Assembly (NCBI GenBank): GCA_013152195.1
Contig: JAADGU010000138.1
Span: forward strand, 1 to 17,474
DNA length: 17,474 bases
DNA from: Nitrospirota bacterium
Lineage (GTDB): Bacteria > Nitrospirota > Thermodesulfovibrionia > Thermodesulfovibrionales > JdFR-85
Reading direction: 5' to 3'
In this document: positions 6,277-13,181 of the stretch, piece by piece
Layout: every line of letters begins with the position of its first letter
Position numbering within the stretch: position 1 is the first letter of the stretch
The notes under the pieces: generated by a model
Seen by the model: only the letters and a program-made list of their open reading frames with translations
What the model was told of the DNA's origin: nothing
Databases searched by the model: none
Translations under genes and position numbers: made by a program

Positions 6277-7482
6277 ATGAGACGGGTGGTAATAACAGGC
6301 ATCGGCGCAGTTACTCCTTTGGGGCTTAACTTTCAGGAGACATGGAAGGGCTTGAAAAAGGGTCTCTCCGGGCTTTCCGTAAGCAGCAGGGTTGAGGTGG
6401 ATGATATACCGTGGAAGGTGACCGGGGAGTTAAGAGGTTTTGATGCCCTGTCGTTCATGACTCCCAAGGAGAAAAACCGTCTTGACCCATTTATACAGTA
6501 TTCACTTGCCGCAGCCCTGTCTGCCTTTGAGGATGCTTCTTTATCTTCTGAACCGAACATTATGGTTATAATTGGTTCGAGCAGGGGAGGGGTAAGCAGG
6601 ATTGAAGAATCCCTGGGAGCATATTTTAAGGAGGGACGTCCCCTGTCTGCCTATCTGATGCCAGCTACAACAATAAGTATGGCACCGTCATATATTGCGT
6701 ATAGGCTTGGTTTGAAGGGATACGGTCTTGGCATATCCAATGCCTGTGCGTCAGGCACCATGGCAATCGGTGAAGCCTTCAGGCTGATAAGATCAGGGGA
6801 TGCAGATATAGCCCTGACAGGTGGAACAGAGGCGCCTTTATGCAGGTTATGTCTTGAAGGATATGGCAGGACTGGTGCACTCTCCACAGGTACAGACAGT
6901 AGTGCAAGCCGCCCCTTTGATAGAGACCGCAACGGGTTTGTCCTCTCAGAGGGAGCCTGTGTCATGGTTGTCGAGGAGATGCATCATGCCGTAAATAGGG
7001 GTGCTGTTATCTATGCCGAGATTATGGGTTATGCCAGCATTAATGACGGGTTTCATCAGACAATGCCCTCAGAGGCTGGTGAGGCTGCAACGATAAGTAT
7101 GGCGCTTCAGAATGCGGGTGTCAGGGCAGAGGATGTTGAAATGGTTAGTGCTCACGGTACCTCCACGGTATTCGGTGACAGGGTGGAGGCCAATGCACTG
7201 AAGGAGGTCTTTGGCTTGAGGTTAAGGGATGATATCCATGTAACAGCAAACAAGTCCATGACAGGGCATATGCTTGCCGCCTCAGGTGCCCTGGAGGTGG
7301 CAGCCACGGCCCTTAGTCTTCATGAGGGAGTGATTCCTCCAACCATAAACCTTGCCCAGCCAGACCGGGAGTGCGGTCTCAATATCTCATCAGGCCTTGC
7401 AGAGAAGGATATGAGGGTAGCCCTGAGCACTTCTTTCGGTTTTGGGGGAATTAATGCAGCCCTTGTATTGAAAAAAATTTAG
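6277..7482 (+). CDS. Beta-ketoacyl-ACP synthase II (FabF-like) condensing enzyme
   Basis: A thiolase-fold condensing enzyme that elongates acyl chains with malonyl-ACP. At 401 residues it is close to the FabF norm. The active site is complete: Cys157 in SNACASGTMAIG, His293 in SAHGTSTVFGD, Lys326 in NKSMTGH and His331 in TGHMLAASGA. The C-terminal TSFGFGGINAALV (385-397) is also canonical. AGGTGA lies 11 bases before the ATG. No ACP, FabG or FabD gene is adjacent, so it may be a specialised KAS rather than the housekeeping fabF. It could be co-transcribed with the response regulator and cysteine-cluster genes upstream (77-bp gap) and converges with the sphingolipid-type operon, whose enzymes would use acyl-ACP or acyl-CoA. 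Confidence 0.9.
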   Translation: MRRVVITGIGAVTPLGLNFQETWKGLKKGLSGLSVSSRVEVDDIPWKVTGELRGFDALSFMTPKEKNRLDPFIQYSLAAALSAFEDASLSSEPNIMVIIGSSRGGVSRIEESLGAYFKEGRPLSAYLMPATTISMAPSYIAYRLGLKGYGLGISNACASGTMAIGEAFRLIRSGDADIALTGGTEAPLCRLCLEGYGRTGALSTGTDSSASRPFDRDRNGFVLSEGACVMVVEEMHHAVNRGAVIYAEIMGYASINDGFHQTMPSEAGEAATISMALQNAGVRAEDVEMVSAHGTSTVFGDRVEANALKEVFGLRLRDDIHVTANKSMTGHMLAASGALEVAATALSLHEGVIPPTINLAQPDRECGLNISSGLAEKDMRVALSTSFGFGGINAALVLKKI

Positions 7483-7495
7483 TTTTCCACGTTCC

Positions 7496-8599
7496 TTATA
7501 TCCTCTTTTCGTATATCCGGTACCTCTTGTACAGGCTGCTCCCGAACATCTCGATAAGTCTTATAACCGGCTCATTGTCTTCCAGAATCCAGGACAGTTC
7601 CACCCGTTTATGGCGTTTTCTTCCGGCCTTAAATGCCTCTCTGAACAGCAGGGCATCCACTCCCCTGTGCCTGTATGCTGACTTAACGCCAAGGAGTAGA
7701 AGCCTGAGGTCTGTTATCGTTCTCTGGTAGTAGAGGGCCTTGAGAATGGATATTGCGGTCAGTCTGCCCTTCATCTTCCTGAGAAGGAGATTGAAGTCAG
7801 GCAGAAGGCCAAGGAATCCAACGGGCTTGCCATCCTTTTCTGCAATCAGTGTCATCTCAGGTGGGGCAATGGGTTTCAGACGTTTTCCGAGGTACTCCAG
7901 GTCGTCGTCTGTGAGGGGGATGAATCCCCAGTTCGTATTCCATGCATCGTTATAGACATCCTTGAATGCACGGAGTTCCTCGTTGAACCTCTTTTTTTGA
8001 ATCTGTCTTATCTTTATGCCCCTGCGTTCGGCCAGACTGGCGACACGAAGTACCTTTTCGGGTAATTCCTCAGGTACGTCAAGAATAAATGCGAGGAGGT
8101 CCTTTGCTTTTGTCATTCCGTACTGCTGCATAAGCTCTGGATAATAAATGGGGTTGTAGGGGGTCATGAGCATGGGTGGTTCATTAAAACCGTCTATCAG
8201 AAAGCCGCACTGCTCATTTGTTGAAAAGTCCATTGGTCCCCTCATGACGGTCATTCCTGCCCCCCTGAGGTCCCTTGATACCGTATCCAGGAGGGTATTT
8301 GCAATATCGGGGTCATTGCGGGACTCAAAGAAACCAAAGAATCCGGCTTTTTCATTATGGTATCTGATGTGCTGTTGATTGACTATTGATGTGATCCTTC
8401 CAACTGTTTCTCCTCTCTGCCTGGCAAGAAAGAATTTTACGGTGGCATTCTTGAAGAAGGGGTTTGCAGTAGAGAAGTGCTCTTTCTGGTCCTTTATCAG
8501 CTCAGGGCTGTAAAAGGGGTCGTTTTTATATAACTCAAAGGGAAACTTTATAAATTCCTTTATTTCCTGATCTGTTTTTGCTTCACTGACCTCTATCAT
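7496..8599 (-). CDS. Tandem-GNAT N-acyltransferase, candidate bacterial ceramide synthase
   Basis: A 367-residue protein of the GNAT superfamily. An N-terminal half has the degenerate GNAT strand FFLARQRGETVGRI (56-69) and AGFFGFFES (85-93), then a conserved block MRGPMDFSTNEQCGFLIDGF (119-138). The C-terminal half carries the acyl-CoA loop-like LLGVKSAYRHRGVDALLF (302-319) and ELSWILEDNEPVIRLIEMFG (334-353). This YghO-like layout is, to my knowledge, that of the GNAT family to which Caulobacter bCerS (CC_1154) belongs, which N-acylates the sphingoid base; I cannot align them here. It follows the SPT-like gene by 28 bp and has GGGAGT ahead of its ATG. The proposed reaction is acylation of the long-chain base amine. 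The general GNAT call is safe; the substrate is inference from context. Confidence 0.8.
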   Translation of the reverse strand: MIEVSEAKTDQEIKEFIKFPFELYKNDPFYSPELIKDQKEHFSTANPFFKNATVKFFLARQRGETVGRITSIVNQQHIRYHNEKAGFFGFFESRNDPDIANTLLDTVSRDLRGAGMTVMRGPMDFSTNEQCGFLIDGFNEPPMLMTPYNPIYYPELMQQYGMTKAKDLLAFILDVPEELPEKVLRVASLAERRGIKIRQIQKKRFNEELRAFKDVYNDAWNTNWGFIPLTDDDLEYLGKRLKPIAPPEMTLIAEKDGKPVGFLGLLPDFNLLLRKMKGRLTAISILKALYYQRTITDLRLLLLGVKSAYRHRGVDALLFREAFKAGRKRHKRVELSWILEDNEPVIRLIEMFGSSLYKRYRIYEKRI

Positions 8600-8628
8600 T
8601 TGTTACTCCCTGCTGCTGCTGAGTTATA

Positions 8629-9852
8629 CTAAATCAGTCCCAGGCTATGTCCTACCTTCTTGAATGCCTTTAAGACTGTTTCAAGGTGTTCGTCTGTGTG
8701 TGTGGCCATATAGCTGGTTCTGATGAGAGCCTTTCCATTGGGAACCGCAGGGCTTACAGCCACATTGGCAAAGACCCCTTCATCCTGCAGCATCATGGCC
8801 ATCCTGAAAGCGATTGTATCCTCTTTAACAATTATGGGTATGATCGGTGTCTGACTCGGGCCGACCTCAAATCCGAGTTCCTTGAAAGCCCTGAGCATTT
8901 TTGTTGTAATCTGACTCAGCCTCTGAATCCGTTCCGGTTCCTCATCGATTATGTCCAATGCTGCACTTACAGCAGCCACAGAGGCCGGAGGAGGGCTGGC
9001 ACTGAATATAAGAGAACGGGCAAAGTGTTTGATAAAGTGTACAACCTCTTCATCTCCGGCAATAAAGCCGCCTATTGAGGCAAGGGATTTGCTGTAGGTT
9101 CCCATAACCAGGTCTATATCCTTCTCTATTCCGAAGTGTTCGCATGTTCCACGGCCTGTCTCTCCCAAAACGCCTATTCCATGGGCATCATCAACCATAA
9201 GCCTGGCCTTGTACTGTCTTGCAAGTTCCAGAACCCCGGGCAGGTCAACTATATCACCCTCCATGCTGAAGACGCCATCAACAACAATAAGTTTCCCTTT
9301 GCCGTTGCAGTTTTTCAGGACCCTCTCAAGGTCATCCATATCATTATGGCGGAATTTTTTTATCTCTCCATAAGACAGTCTGCAACCATCAATTATACTG
9401 GCGTGGTCCAACTTGTCGATTATGACAATGTCATTCTTTCCTATGAGGGCAGAAATCACCCCCAGGTTTACCTGAAACCCAGTGGAGAAGACCATAGCGG
9501 CCTCTTTCCTCATAAAACGGGCGAGTTTTTCTTCGAGCTCTACGTGTATTTCCAGTGTACCGTTAAGGAATCGTGAACCTGCACAGCCGGTTCCATACTT
9601 TTCTATAGCCTTTATGGCAGCCTCTTTAACCCGCGGATCATTAGTCAATCCAAGGTAGTTATTGGAACCAACCATTATCATCTTCTTGCCATTCGAGCAG
9701 ACGACCGGGTCCTGGGCGCTTTCAATAACCCGGAAGTAGGGGTATAGTCCCAGTTCCATCAGCTCCCGTGCCTTATTAAAATGAAGACACTTTTCAAAGA
9801 GGTCTTCTTTTTTTACAGCCATCTGTTTATTCTGTACCAGTCTGCTGTCCAT
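8629..9852 (-). CDS. Serine palmitoyltransferase-like alpha-oxoamine synthase
   Basis: A PLP enzyme that condenses an amino acid with an acyl thioester. The 407-residue sequence shows GSNNYLGLTN (62-71), YGTGCAGSRFLNGT (86-99), the cofactor-stacking His150 in DHAS, Asp221 and His224 in VDDAHG, and the Schiff-base Lys255 in GTYSKSLASIGG. The GCAGSRFLNGT and STGFQVNLGVIS motifs and the C-terminal VSPAVPNGKALIRTSYMATH closely match the Bacteroides-type serine palmitoyltransferase as I recall it, rather than KBL (FGMASVRFICGT) or BioF. The expected product is 3-ketosphinganine from serine and a fatty acyl thioester. Start 9852 is supported by AAGGAAGGG upstream and gives a 40-bp overlap with the epimerase gene. 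Glycine C-acetyltransferase is the main alternative, and automated annotation may give that name. Confidence 0.85.
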   Translation of the reverse strand: MDSRLVQNKQMAVKKEDLFEKCLHFNKARELMELGLYPYFRVIESAQDPVVCSNGKKMIMVGSNNYLGLTNDPRVKEAAIKAIEKYGTGCAGSRFLNGTLEIHVELEEKLARFMRKEAAMVFSTGFQVNLGVISALIGKNDIVIIDKLDHASIIDGCRLSYGEIKKFRHNDMDDLERVLKNCNGKGKLIVVDGVFSMEGDIVDLPGVLELARQYKARLMVDDAHGIGVLGETGRGTCEHFGIEKDIDLVMGTYSKSLASIGGFIAGDEEVVHFIKHFARSLIFSASPPPASVAAVSAALDIIDEEPERIQRLSQITTKMLRAFKELGFEVGPSQTPIIPIIVKEDTIAFRMAMMLQDEGVFANVAVSPAVPNGKALIRTSYMATHTDEHLETVLKAFKKVGHSLGLI

Positions 9853-10814
9853 TTCATCCCTTCCTTTAATGTTACGGTTGATTTATATCCCAGTTCCTGT
9901 GTTGCCAGAGTTGAATCACATAGCCAATAAGGGTGATCCAGCTCACGTATTTTGTCTCTGTTGATTATGCCCCCTTTACTGAAGCGCTCACTGATGCCGG
10001 CAAAAAGAGGCATCACTGCCTTTGGTATCCGCAACTTTATAAAAGAACGTCCAAATGTTCTGGATATCTCAAGGGCTATATCTTCATTTGTATAGGCATT
10101 TGAGTCCGAGATGAAATATAGCTTGCCGGTAGCAATCTCGTTTGTTGTAGAAAATAGTATACCATTTATCAGGTCATCGACATAAACCAAAGAATAGATG
10201 GTCTTCCCCCAATATGGAAATATCCCCCGTTTTATCATCTTGAAGAGCATATGGAAATCACGATCCCTCGGCCCGTAAACCGCAGGAGGCCTAATAATTG
10301 TTACAGGTATCTTGTCCATTGCATTGCAAACTACACCTTCAGCCTCGAGCTTGCTCTTTCCATAAAAAGAGACGGGATGAGGTTCGGTGCTCTCTGTAAC
10401 AGGTGTTCCGTTAATGCTCGGGCCTACGGCAGCAAGGCTGCTGAGAAAGATAAACCTTTTTAACCTTGAGCCGCTCCCTATTAAAGCATTGACGATGTTT
10501 TCTGTTCCCTTAACGTTAACAGCGAAAAAATCGTCTTCTTCAGCAGTTTTTGTAACTCCTGCGAGGTGGAAGACATAATCACAGTCCTTGACAGCCCCCT
10601 GCAGGCAGCTTTTATCCTGACAATCCCCGTAAAAGAGCTCAACAGATGAGGCTCCCGGAAAGTTTGTGATCTTCGAGGGGGAGAGTAGTGTTTCTATCCA
10701 TCTAAGGTTTGAAGATGACCTTACAAGACATTTAACACTGTAGCCCCGGCCCGCAAGAGCCTCGACTAAATGGCTTCCGATAAAGCCTGTAGCACCTGTA
10801 ACAAGTACCTTCAT
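9813..10814 (-). CDS. NAD-dependent epimerase/dehydratase family protein, candidate ketosphinganine reductase (CerR-like)
   Basis: An extended short-chain dehydrogenase/reductase of 333 residues. The Rossmann motif GATGFIG is at 7-13, HLAG at 83-86, LSS at 124-126 and the catalytic pair Tyr151/Lys155 in YGKSK, followed by IIRPPAVYGPRD (173-184). The C-terminal substrate region is not diagnostic. It is the first gene of the operon and overlaps the SPT-like gene by 40 bp. In Caulobacter an epimerase-family enzyme, CerR, reduces 3-ketosphinganine, so the same role is proposed here by analogy; a sugar epimerase or hopanoid/sterol-type dehydrogenase remains possible. The ATG lacks a ribosome site and lies about 8 bases from the predicted transcription start. 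Confidence 0.82.
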   Translation of the reverse strand: MKVLVTGATGFIGSHLVEALAGRGYSVKCLVRSSSNLRWIETLLSPSKITNFPGASSVELFYGDCQDKSCLQGAVKDCDYVFHLAGVTKTAEEDDFFAVNVKGTENIVNALIGSGSRLKRFIFLSSLAAVGPSINGTPVTESTEPHPVSFYGKSKLEAEGVVCNAMDKIPVTIIRPPAVYGPRDRDFHMLFKMIKRGIFPYWGKTIYSLVYVDDLINGILFSTTNEIATGKLYFISDSNAYTNEDIALEISRTFGRSFIKLRIPKAVMPLFAGISERFSKGGIINRDKIRELDHPYWLCDSTLATQELGYKSTVTLKEGMKWTADWYRINRWL

Positions 10815-10828
10815 CGTGGTTGTAATAG

Positions 10829-10857
10829 ATAATACATTAGCGCTTTATTCATGGCAA
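10829..10857 (-). promoter_or_regulatory. Candidate sigma70-type promoter of the sphingolipid-type operon
   Basis: On the minus strand: TTGCCA (10857-10852), exactly 17 bp, then TATTAT (10834-10829). Each hexamer matches the consensus at 5 of 6 positions. The predicted start point is near 10822, leaving a leader of about 8 bases before the ATG at 10814. Confidence 0.6.
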
Positions 10858-10883
10858 CTCTCCATAATCATTTAGCCATGAAT
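10847..10883. promoter_or_regulatory. Inverted repeat overlapping the -35 element, candidate operator
   Basis: Perfect 9-bp arms ATTCATGGC (10847-10855) and GCCATGAAT (10875-10883) are separated by 19 bp. The left arm covers part of the -35 hexamer of the candidate operon promoter, a position suited to a repressor. The binding protein is unknown. Confidence 0.5.
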
Positions 10884-10966
10884 GATGGACGGAGATATTT
10901 TGATGTATAAGCAGGTCAAGAGTCAAGTTTTTGAGCTTGGAGAAACTCCACATAGAAATTAAAGTA

Positions 10967-10975
10967 TGCTATAAT
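10967..10975 (+). promoter_or_regulatory. Candidate extended -10 promoter for the DUF948-ytxH-hypAB unit
   Basis: TGCTATAAT is a perfect extended -10 element (TGnTATAAT) with no convincing -35. It ends 9 bases before the ATG at 10985, so transcription would begin almost at the start codon. No ribosome-binding site is present there, consistent with a leaderless or nearly leaderless mRNA. Confidence 0.5.
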
Positions 10976-10984
10976 AATTTCATT

Positions 10985-11371
10985 ATGAACGAGATTGCAG
11001 TTGTTATAATAGCGGTGGTTGTCATAGTTTCGGCTGGTTTTCTAATCCCTGTGCTTATCGAGTTCAGGAAGACAATGAAGAGACTTAATGAGTTTCTTGA
11101 TACCACGGGAAAAGAGCTTCCTCCTGCTATCGATGAACTTAAACAGACTCTTGAAAACCTCAGGAGTATTTCCGGAGATATACAGTCGGTAACAGGGGGG
11201 GTAAGGGAAATTTCCGATGTCCTTACAGATACAGCAAATAATCTCCGGTCAGTTTCAAACGTAATCAGCAGAGTTGGAAACGAGACAAATGCCGTTATTG
11301 CCGGCCTCAAAACCGGTGTTAAAACAGCACTTGGTGTCTTTGTAAAGAATTTATTGCGTAAGGGAGGTTAA
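10985..11371 (+). CDS. DUF948 family membrane-anchored protein
   Basis: A 128-residue protein with one N-terminal membrane helix (about 3-25) and a long amphipathic, coiled-coil-prone cytoplasmic part with LPPAIDELKQTLENLRSISG and VTGGVREISDVLTDTANNL. This matches DUF948 (PF06103) proteins, which resemble the helical part of chemotaxis receptors but lack the signalling tip. The start is set at the ATG directly ahead of the membrane helix; an in-frame TTG at 10931 would add 18 residues that precede any promoter signal. A YtxH gene follows after 4 bp; DUF948 and YtxH genes often travel together and are linked to envelope or general stress. Molecular function is unknown. Confidence 0.78.
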   Translation: MNEIAVVIIAVVVIVSAGFLIPVLIEFRKTMKRLNEFLDTTGKELPPAIDELKQTLENLRSISGDIQSVTGGVREISDVLTDTANNLRSVSNVISRVGNETNAVIAGLKTGVKTALGVFVKNLLRKGG

Positions 11372-11375
11372 TATT

Positions 11376-11708
11376 ATGGAGGACAGAGAGGGATATGGTG
11401 TCGGCTCAATGTTTTTTGCCTTTATGCTTGGTAGCATTGTTGGTGCCGGGATGGCCTTGATTCTTGCCCCTCAGTCAGGACCTGAGACGAGAAAGCGGGT
11501 AAGGGACCTTGCAGAAGATGTCAGGGAGAAGACATCCGAGCTCAAGGAGAAAGTTACAACGGGGGTTGAGCATGGTAAAGGAGCAGTTTCTACCTCCCTT
11601 GAGAAGGGCAAGGAGTTTATAGAGGAGAAAAAATCAGCCCTCAGCTCTGCTATTGAGGCCGGAAAAGAAGCATTTGAGCAGGAAAGGGAAAAGCACAAGA
11701 AGACCTGA
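11376..11708 (+). CDS. YtxH domain-containing protein
   Basis: A 110-residue protein with one membrane segment near the N-terminus (about 10-30), FAFMLGSIVGAGMALILAPQ, ending in the APxSGxETR motif (31-39) that defines YtxH (PF12732). The remainder is a highly charged, Lys/Glu-rich helix with an 11-residue-like pattern resembling LEA/apolipoprotein-type repeats. GGGAGG lies upstream of the ATG. The gene is 4 bp after the DUF948 gene and its stop shares one base with the hypA start (TGATG), so the three are translationally linked. YtxH proteins are stress-associated in Bacillus; the role here is unknown. Confidence 0.85.
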   Translation: MEDREGYGVGSMFFAFMLGSIVGAGMALILAPQSGPETRKRVRDLAEDVREKTSELKEKVTTGVEHGKGAVSTSLEKGKEFIEEKKSALSSAIEAGKEAFEQEREKHKKT

Positions 11709-12052
11709 TGCACGAGGTGTCCATAGCCCAAAGCATTCTGGATATAGCAATAACAGAGTGCAGGAAGGCTGACTACAAGAGGATAAATTCTATTTCATTA
11801 CGTATAGGTAAGGTTTCAGGAATAAAGATACAGTCTCTCCTTTTTGCCTTTGATATAATTAAAATTGACACCATTGCTCAAGGTGCAGCCCTGATTTGTG
11901 AAGAAGTTCCGGTAGTCGGATATTGCCCTGAATGTCATGATAATTTTGAGGTTGTCTCTGAGTTGATCCTTGCCTGTCCTGAATGCGGCGGAGCCCGGTT
12001 CAGTATTAATGGTGGAAGAGAACTTGATATTGTGGAGATTGATGTTGACTGA
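11708..12052 (+). CDS. hypA: Hydrogenase/urease nickel chaperone HypA
   Basis: HypA delivers nickel during maturation of [NiFe]-hydrogenase, working with HypB. The 114-residue protein starts with the nickel-binding MHE motif (Met1, His2, Glu3) and has the structural zinc site Cys73/Cys76 (CPEC) and Cys90/Cys93 (CPEC). Length is typical. The start is fixed by the MHE motif and lies in a TGATG overlap with ytxH; hypB follows after 12 bp. No hydrogenase structural genes or hypCDEF are in the window, so the client enzyme must be encoded elsewhere; urease is possible but not supported here. Confidence 0.96.
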   Translation: MHEVSIAQSILDIAITECRKADYKRINSISLRIGKVSGIKIQSLLFAFDIIKIDTIAQGAALICEEVPVVGYCPECHDNFEVVSELILACPECGGARFSINGGRELDIVEIDVD

Positions 12053-12064
12053 GGAGGGGCTTTC

Positions 12065-12712
12065 ATGAAGGTAAAGGTAGTAAGGCGTATACTTGAAGCC
12101 AATGAGAAGATTGCAGAAGAAAACAGGAAGCTATTTGAAGAGAAAGAGATTATTGCAATAAACCTGATGAGCGGTCCCGGTGCAGGAAAAACATCTCTTC
12201 TTGTGAGGACCATAGAGGCATTGAAAGATAAGGTTTCAATAGGGGTAATAGAGGGCGATATTACCGGCACAGATGATGCTGAACGGATAAATGCCCTCGA
12301 TGTACCGGTGGTTCAGATAAATACGGAAGGGGCATGTCACCTTGATGCGGACATGATAAGAGAGGCTCTTGATGAGATTCCCCTAAATGATATAAGTCTT
12401 CTGTTCATTGAGAACGTAGGCAACCTTGTCTGTCCTGCTGAGTTTAATGTTGGCGAAAATATGAAGGCAATGGTGCTTAGTATCTCAGAGGGTGATGACA
12501 AGCCTTTAAAATATCCATTGATGTTTCAGGAATCCGGGGTGCTTATCATCAATAAAACGGACCTTCTTCCTTATACGGATGTAGATATGGAAAAGATAAA
12601 AAAGAATGCACTGTCCCTTAATCCCGGGTTAAGAATATTTGAGATCTCCTGCAGGACCGGTACAGGTCTTCCGGACTGGACCAATTATTTGACCACGATG
12701 TTAGCTATATAG
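12065..12712 (+). CDS. hypB: Hydrogenase nickel incorporation GTPase HypB
   Basis: A SIMIBI-class GTPase that drives nickel insertion into [NiFe]-hydrogenase with HypA. In 215 residues it shows the P-loop GPGAGKTS (37-44), the acidic switch segment EGDITGTDDAERI (63-75), the G-domain metal site Cys91-His92 and Cys123, and NKTD (163-166). It lacks the N-terminal CxxCGC high-affinity nickel motif and any His-rich stretch found in E. coli or Bradyrhizobium HypB, so it is a short HypB that depends on the G-domain metal site alone. GAGGAGG precedes the ATG. It closes the DUF948-ytxH-hypA-hypB unit. Confidence 0.96.
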   Translation: MKVKVVRRILEANEKIAEENRKLFEEKEIIAINLMSGPGAGKTSLLVRTIEALKDKVSIGVIEGDITGTDDAERINALDVPVVQINTEGACHLDADMIREALDEIPLNDISLLFIENVGNLVCPAEFNVGENMKAMVLSISEGDDKPLKYPLMFQESGVLIINKTDLLPYTDVDMEKIKKNALSLNPGLRIFEISCRTGTGLPDWTNYLTTMLAI

Positions 12713-12720
12713 CAAGCGTT

Positions 12721-12760
12721 AGCCTCGAATTATCACGGAAATATTTGAGGCTTATTTTCT
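12721..12760 (+). terminator. Candidate rho-independent terminator after hypB
   Basis: Arms AGCCTC (12721-12726) and GAGGCT (12747-12752) with a 20-base AT-rich interior in which further pairing is possible, followed by a T-rich run from 12753. It lies 8 bp after the hypB stop. Confidence 0.55.
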
Positions 12761-12883
12761 TCTCTTTCTTTTAGACAGGTCTAATCCTGATATTTTCTGC
12801 TTTTCCCTGTATCTGCGTGGTTTAACAAACTCCGTTCTAACTTAAAGATGAAAAAAGAGATTTTCAGGCATTCATAATCCCAA

Positions 12884-12899
12884 TATGACTTAAATCATA
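12884..12899. promoter_or_regulatory. CRP/FNR-family operator-like palindrome
   Basis: TATGACTTAAATCATA contains TGAc-N4-aTCA, the half-site spacing of FNR (TTGAT-N4-ATCAA) and HcpR-type sites. Its centre is 41.5 bp upstream of the start point predicted from the -10 at 12921-12926, the classic class II activator position. The regulator is not in the window. Confidence 0.5.
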
Positions 12900-12926
12900 A
12901 CAAAATTTCTCTTCAGACATTAAAAT
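12898..12926 (+). promoter_or_regulatory. Candidate activator-dependent promoter for the DUF1858 unit
   Basis: TAAAAT (12921-12926) as -10 and a poor -35 TAACAA (12898-12903), 17-bp spacer. A weak -35 is expected when a CRP/FNR protein sits at -41.5. An alternative -10 is TATGAT at 12932-12937. Confidence 0.4.
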
Positions 12927-12966
12927 AGAACTATGATTGAAATTAAATTGAAGGAGGAAGAAGAAG

Positions 12967-13179
12967 ATGGCAACGACCAGAAAAGAAGTTAACAGGAATA
13001 CCATAATCGGGAATATAATCAAGGAGAGGCCAGAGGCCACGAAAGTTATTGAGAAATATTTTGGAAATGGTTGCTTTACATGTCCTGGAATTAACGTGGA
13101 GTCGATAGCCTTTGGTGCAACGATGCATAACGTTGACCCAGAGGTGGTGGTAAAAGAAATAAACGAACTGGAGGACTGA
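12967..13179 (+). CDS. DUF1858 domain protein
   Basis: A 70-residue protein consisting almost only of a DUF1858 domain (PF08984). After the N-terminal stretch NTIIGNIIKERPEATKVIEK (11-30) comes the redox or metal dithiol CFTCPG (36-41) and a helical end. Stand-alone DUF1858 proteins are common in anaerobes; the related domain heads ScdA/RIC-type di-iron repair proteins and is associated with nitrosative-stress genes. AAGGAGG precedes the ATG by about 9 bases. A 42-residue cysteine protein follows after 2 bp, with its own strong ribosome site. The CRP/FNR-like site upstream suggests control by oxygen, NO or redox state. Exact function is unknown. Confidence 0.85.
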   Translation: MATTRKEVNRNTIIGNIIKERPEATKVIEKYFGNGCFTCPGINVESIAFGATMHNVDPEVVVKEINELED

Positions 13180-13181
13180 TT

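Noticed and set aside
8686..9576. Two long plus-strand open frames (130 and 146 codons) opposite the SPT-like gene
   Set aside because: They lie antisense within a clearly conserved enzyme gene, show no recognisable domain and have no convincing ribosome sites; they are shadow frames of the coding strand.
10931..10984. TTG start adding 18 residues to the DUF948 protein
   Set aside because: It would place the start upstream of the extended -10 element, and the membrane helix expected at the N-terminus begins right after ATG 10985.
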